DNA from: Chaenocephalus aceratus
Lineage: Eukaryota; Chordata; Actinopteri; Perciformes; Channichthyidae
DNA: 64,000 nucleotides
Assembly (NCBI GenBank): GCA_023974075.1
Contig: CM043789.1
Location: 41,685,025-41,749,024, forward strand
Direction: 5' to 3'
This document shows positions 59,497 to 64,000 of the stretch, one piece after another; position 1 is the first letter of the stretch; every line of letters begins with the position of its first letter. The position numbers and the translations under genes were made by a program. The notes under the pieces are model-generated. The model saw only the letters and a program-made list of their open reading frames with translations, did no database searches and was not told the origin of the DNA.

Positions 59497-61004
59497 GCCC
59501 CGAGCCTGTTTTTCAGGTCTCAGGCTCGAAAATGACATTGCCAGAACAAATGACCATATCTTCTAAAAGGGTTAAATTAATAATGTTTTTTCTCAAAGAT
59601 TTCAGATTGAACACAGTAAAAAAATGTAAATGATTGTGTCCGTCCAAAAAAATTAATTACTTATGGTGAAAACCACCCTTGACTGATGGATGGGAGACTA
59701 AAAGCTTTAGGAATCCAAACTACAACATATAATAAGTACCCTGTATCAAGATTGATGCAAAACAAGTGATATTTGACCTTTTTAGAGAGATTTAGCAAAA
59801 AAAACACTTCTGGGGTCATTTGGGTGGATTTTCCATATCTCTGGCCCCCCTTGGTCGATTTTGCTGATTGACATCTCTTTCTAACCGTCAGAGCCAATGG
59901 AATCGAGGGGAACTCCCACATACTCCTTATTTGGTAATGTGTGTGTGTGAGACTTCCGCATAGCCAAGACCGGAAGCTGCAATAACTCTGGTGGCTACCA
60001 TTAGCAGCTAACTTTTACTCTCCGATTTTTACATAAAAATGGAATTATGGATTATAAATAAAAAAATGTTTTTGCTCAGGGGTCATTAATGGTGCGTTTC
60101 CACTGCAGGCCTCGCTCGGCCTCGCTCGGTTTGGTTAGGCCTTATTAGGCCCGGCTCACTTTAATGCTGCGCTTCCATTACAGTTTAGGAACTGGGGTAG
60201 TTACCATAGTAACGCAGTGTAGGCGGAGCCGTGACGTCATCTTCAATGAGCGCCCCAAAAAACAACACAGCCGTTAGCTGTTAGCACTCACAGCTCACAG
60301 CTCCTCATATCTGTTCAGAAACTAGACAAAAGTTAAACAAGTCCAAACCACAGACCGCCTGTGTCATGGAGAATACAGTCGCTGGTTTATTTATGTCTGT
60401 AGGCCGTTGTTGTGAGTGTGGACGGTCGGAGCATTTACAACGTTAGCTTAGCCAAGCTCCATTTAGAAAACACGCATTTTAAAAGGGTTTCTCGCCTGCC
60501 GTCTGTCTGCAGACTTGTCAAAGCATTAATTCATGGTTTTTACTAACCGGTATCAGTATGTTGTTACTTCGGCATCATTTTGAAACGTGTATTACAATTA
60601 AATCACGGTCAAATATGTTCATCTTGTTGTAGTTGTAGCCCCCTTGCCAGCGATTCTCTCTCTAGTTTAGCATGCTCAGCCCGACTCAGCCTGGTTGTTC
60701 CTGGCCCTAGAACCACCATTTAGTCGGGCCAGAAAACAGGTAAAAAAGTAGCCCCGGGCCAAAACTAGGCCAAGTGGAAGCGTAACCAAAATCGGGCCCC
60801 GCACGGCTCGGCACGCTTAAAGCGAGCTACCCGCTGCAGTGGAAACGCGCCATCAGATGCTTCTTATGAGACTTGTGTTTTGTTTTGGTAAAAATGGTTT
60901 GCATCGTCAGATAGCTGAGATTATTCCCGTTAATCTGGTATAACACATTAATAGGTTCTTACATATTAAGATCCCCTGAGACCCGCCGGCGGGGACCTTG
61001 GGGC
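59497..61004. mobile_element. large TTAA element (family C), copy 2
   Basis: The left GCCCCGAGCCTGTTTTTCAG and the right end read inward, GCCCCAAGGTCCCCGCCGGC, are flanked by TTAA at 59493-59496 and 61005-61008. Hairpins lie near both ends (GAGCCTG/CAGGCTC on the left, GGTCCCCGCC/GGCGGGGACC on the right, about 60982-60998). The body matches 13896-15637 in reverse orientation. A Harbinger-like element is inserted at 60089-60853. Confidence 0.82.
60089..60853. mobile_element. Harbinger-like element nested in family C copy 2
   Basis: The ends ATGGTGCGTTTCCACTGCAG and ATGGCGCGTTTCCACTGCAG are inverted with one mismatch. Flanking TTA and TCA fit a decayed TWA duplication. The homologous uninterrupted site is at 4450-4470 (ggggtcatttagatgc). 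No coding remnant. Confidence 0.85.
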
Positions 61005-61008
61005 TTAA

Positions 61009-61645
61009 GGGATGTGATTCATACCATAAGTTCGAAAATCATCACTGCCTAATGAAGGCCAGTCGAGGCACTTTGAATTGATTGCAATCAGAGAATTAAA
61101 AGAACAGTTTTCGACTCAGTTCAGCTTGTTGGCTTGAAAGGAGGTCCGGGTTGCCCTCCGCAGTTTAAAAGTTAATGGCCTCCACTCTTGTGACTTTCAC
61201 TTAGCTTATTGGAGGTCATGTATTTTTAAAGTGCCGCATTTGGAATCTCAGACACTATCAAGAAATGATTTCTAGAATATAATCTAGGGCATGACCAGAA
61301 CAAGTGTGTCAGACCTCCTGAGAACATCCATTGAAGAACACGCTGGTTTCTGGGCAAATGGGTTGATGAAGTTCACTAAGTGGACTCCTCAAACTGTCCA
61401 CTGGTGCTTCTCATGTGTAAACTCATCTTAACAGAAATACCATCTTGAGCTTCACATATTGAATAGTTGGATTTTGACAGGTCTACTAGACCAGTGGCGG
61501 AGAAAAGTATACACATCCTCTACATCAGTGTATTCTAATTTGGTGCAACCTCATTTAAAATGCTGTGATTATCACATGCTGGTCCCTTATCTAAATGCTT
61601 TCCTTCCCGCCTTTCTGATTACCTGCCCCACCCTGACCAGTTACA
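61009..61645. other. unassigned sequence
   Basis: Nothing recognised in about 640 bp. Confidence 0.5.
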
Positions 61646-61653
61646 GCTGTCTC

Positions 61654-62604
61654 CAGGGGCGCCGTAAGGGGGTGAAAGGTTAGGACGATTCTAAGGGCCC
61701 GTGACTGACAGGGGCCCCAAAAATTGTAGAACATTAAGAAAAAATGTTTAAGTAACCTTTCATCAATCATCAATAATTAACATGAATATAACATTATTGA
61801 TAATGTACTCACTAAACTTACGATTCATTTCACTTTTTTTGTTCGAAAAGTTAATTATCCAAAGCATCGAACACCCCCTCTATTTACGTAATGGTTTGGT
61901 CCTGTCTCCAAACGCTGTGCGGCACCGCATTTTCGAGCAGAGTGAGAGCATGTGAGGCAGGGATGCGAGTACTTACGTGTGTATAATGTCTCAACCACTA
62001 ACAAAGTCAGGCTTTCAAAAAAGAAAAGAAAGGAGAGAAAGACAAGAGAGTTTTGCTCTGATTTAGCACCATCAGGCCTTTTCATTTCCATTTCCGTTTT
62101 GTTGTCCATTTACACTTTAATACCTGCTTATTTTGTGGTATGTATATTTAATTAGAAAATCTGCTGCTTATGTTATATGTTATAAACGATAATATTGGTG
62201 TTAATGTTCACTTTATTTTACTTTAAGAGGTCATGTATATTTAAGTTATACTTATTTTGATTTATAAATGTTCCATTCAAAATGTTATTAAAAAGGCATA
62301 GCCTATACACTATTGTCAGGAATGTTAGTGTTATATCAAATAGTGAATTATACTGCAGCAGAATGTACAGAATGTCTGCACAGTGTTATATTTTCACAGC
62401 TCAGTGTCAGTAAATATAGTGCAGTTAGTATTGGACTACAAGATAGATGCAAGCCCACAGGTAGAGTTATTTAAAGCATAAATGAGTGGGTTGGGTTCTG
62501 GAGGTGTGGTTACAGCATTGAGCTTGGTTGGCGTGGCCTGGGCCTGGTGGTGGGCACAATGTGATATCTTTTCATGGGGCCCAAAATCCCTGGCGGCGCC
62601 CCTG
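61654..62604. mobile_element. non-autonomous hAT, perfect 8-bp TSD
   Basis: Ends CAGGGGCGCCGTAAGGG and CAGGGGCGCCGCCAGGG (read inward) are flanked by the identical GCTGTCTC at 61646-61653 and 62605-62612. GGGGCCCCAAAA and GGGGCCCAAAAT blocks lie near each end. The interior is AT-rich, without a transposase frame. Length 951 bp. Confidence 0.93.
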
Positions 62605-62612
62605 GCTGTCTC

Positions 62613-62800
62613 TAATCACCCGTCCTCTCCTTTTGTCTCGTCTGTTGACGTATTCCCAGTGATATCTTCTATTGTTTGCTCTGTGCTTTGTTAGACAACG
62701 GTTTGTTTACATACTTTGTTCTTGTCTGCCTGTTTGAAAGTTGACGGTAAACCCTTTTGCGTTTATTCAAGTAATTACCCACACTTCAGTGGATTTCATT
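62613..62800. other. unassigned sequence
   Basis: Short gap, nothing recognised. Confidence 0.5.
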
Positions 62801-62802
62801 TT

Positions 62803-62885
62803 ATCAGAATCAGAACACCTTTATTAGTCCCACAGAGGGGACATGTGCAGCGTTACAGCAGGAAAGAGCCACAGACAGCTTCGTG
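62803..62885 (-). mobile_element. LINE (Rex3/RTE-like) 3' tail
   Basis: ATCAGAATCAGAACACCTTT, ATTAGTCCCACAGAGGGGAC and GTTACAGCAGGAAAG are the reverse complement of a common fish LINE 3' end related to 53112-53240. No coding part. Confidence 0.65.
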
Positions 62886-62941
62886 TTGCATATCTTAAAT
62901 GCGTTAAAAAAAGTACTAAGTTATAATATAATAAACAATAT

Positions 62942-63663
62942 TATTACGTTCCCTACTGGGCTAGGGGAACCAAAGGGAAGCAGCACAAACCAGAGTGGAA
63001 TTGGTCAAAGTTATAAGTGGTTTTATTATAACTATTAGTCATGAAACAAAATAATAAGGCAAGCTTTGCACAAACAAAGGGCCAAACGCTGGTTGACAAC
63101 AACCAAAACAAAGAGACTCCAAAAGAGAGTTTAACAGATGATACACAGTAATAATCCGTACCAAAGAGAAACAAAAACCTCACTAAAACGTGGTACCTGA
63201 ACTGAAAAAGGCGGTAACAAAACACAGCTGATGCTAATTCACAGGCGCTAACCGCTAAGCTAACCTGGATACTACTCACACAACACTAAACACGGAACAC
63301 TGCTTTAACACGCTGCTACGCAGTATAACAAAACACAGAACATTCAATGGATTAACGAGCATAACGAGTACGCACAACGAGTACGCACAACAGGAGGCGA
63401 GAGCCGTCTGTCTCACAACACAGAGCCTCCTGAGTGATAATTGTTCCCAGGCTTTGTCGTCCTCTCCAGCAGGTGTGCGCTGGGCTTACACAGGGATTGG
63501 AGAACGTCGGCCCGGCGTGCTTCAATCAGTGTCCTCGGAAGTGGACCAGGAGATGACAGCCAATGACGTTGGGGCAACCACACAGCTCATTTACATAATC
63601 ACACACACAGCTGCAGACAATCCCAGACAGGTGACCGAGCAGGCAGAGACAGCAGCCGTAACG
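62942..63663 (-). mobile_element. solo LTR with perfect 5-bp TSD
   Basis: The identical 5-mer AATAT flanks it at 62937-62941 and 63664-63668. On the minus strand it runs CGTTACGGCTGCTGTC to GGGAACGTAATA, an inverted GTTACG/CGTAAY pair in which TG and CA each appear to have changed by one base. AATAAAACC at about 63014-63022 (minus) is the poly(A) signal. A 12-bp tandem (GAGTACGCACAAC) occurs at 63365-63390. No internal region or second LTR remains. A Ty3-type origin is likely. Confidence 0.75.
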
Positions 63664-63668
63664 AATAT

Positions 63669-63925
63669 GCTAAAAAAAAGATAAAAACTAAAAAGGTTAC
63701 ATAATTTTCAAAAATACAGATCAAAAACAAATCAAATCTACAAATCAAATGCTGTAGCAGTTCTTAGGATCTTAGGATTAGCAGCCCGGTATATATTACA
63801 GTTATTAAAGATGGCATATGTATATAAAGTATATATTTCACATAAAGCACATAGTTTGACGGTATTTAACAGCAGCAAGTTACACAATTTACAAAATACA
63901 ACATTTATCCAGTCTTTCACGACTC
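63669..63925. other. unassigned sequence
   Basis: AT-rich, nothing recognised. Confidence 0.5.
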
Positions 63926-64000
63926 CTCAAAGTGCTTTATATAAGTTATCATTCACCCATTCATTCATACAGAGGCTAAACCATTCAAGGTGCGACACTC
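63926..64000. mobile_element. LINE/SINE tail-like fragment cut by window edge
   Basis: CCTCAAAGTGCTTTATATAAG followed by ATTCACCCATTCATTCATAC and AGAGGCTA resembles a common teleost interspersed repeat. It continues beyond the window. Confidence 0.5.

Overview
This looks like ordinary, gene-poor chromosomal DNA from a percomorph teleost fish. The evidence is the mix of very long (GT)n tracts, L2/Maui-type LINEs, tRNA-derived SINEs with an L2-type 3' tail, and many hAT, TTAA-target (piggyBac-like) and Harbinger-like non-autonomous transposons of kinds common in teleosts. I found no convincing host protein-coding exon, no tRNA or rRNA gene and no prokaryotic feature. The window is either intergenic or inside a very large intron, and nearly everything that can be named is a mobile element or something derived from one.

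Layout. 0.9-1.7 kb: L2 LINE 3' end. 1.8-2.1 kb: Harbinger fragment. 3.1-4.9 kb: nested hAT elements holding a piece of a TTAA element. 5.5-7.2 kb: a TTAA MITE and a hAT with a perfect 8-bp target-site duplication (TSD). 9.1-9.8 kb: LINE remnants. 9.9-11.0 kb: hAT derivative keeping a BED-finger exon. 11-13 and 18.6-19 kb: long (GT)n. 13.9-15.6 kb: large TTAA element with a Harbinger inside. 17.2-20.6 kb: two LTR-like segments, one with TG..CA ends and a 5-bp TSD. 20.6-25.8 kb: three hAT elements, one carrying a nested MITE. 27-28.5 kb: SINE and a Harbinger with a MADF exon. 29.9 kb: compact TTAA MITE. 31.6-32.4 kb: second BED-finger hAT. 34.3-36.7 kb: five-element nest. 38.2-39.4 kb: SINE and TTAA MITE. 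41-42 kb: Harbinger with nested MITE. 43-44 and 49.5-52.9 kb: two inverted copies of a hAT-type MITE, each blown up internally into a 37-bp minisatellite. 47.9-49.1 kb: frameshifted L2 reverse transcriptase. 56-58.7 kb: 57-bp minisatellite. 58.7-63.7 kb: TTAA elements, two solo LTRs and a hAT.

The most useful results are exact element boundaries. Five hAT elements (6414, 9928, 20623, 31587, 61654) and a sixth small one (36122) have perfect 8-bp TSDs. Several TTAA elements have intact ends. LTRs at 19739 and 62942 have perfect 5-bp TSDs. Two themes deserve a second look. First, four unrelated deletion-derivative transposons have kept only, or mainly, the N-terminal DNA-binding exon (BED finger twice, MADF-like twice), and a fifth element has a decayed MADF copy. 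Second, minisatellites grow inside or next to MITEs. I did not find evidence of a new cellular gene system. All family names rest on motif recognition, not on database searches.
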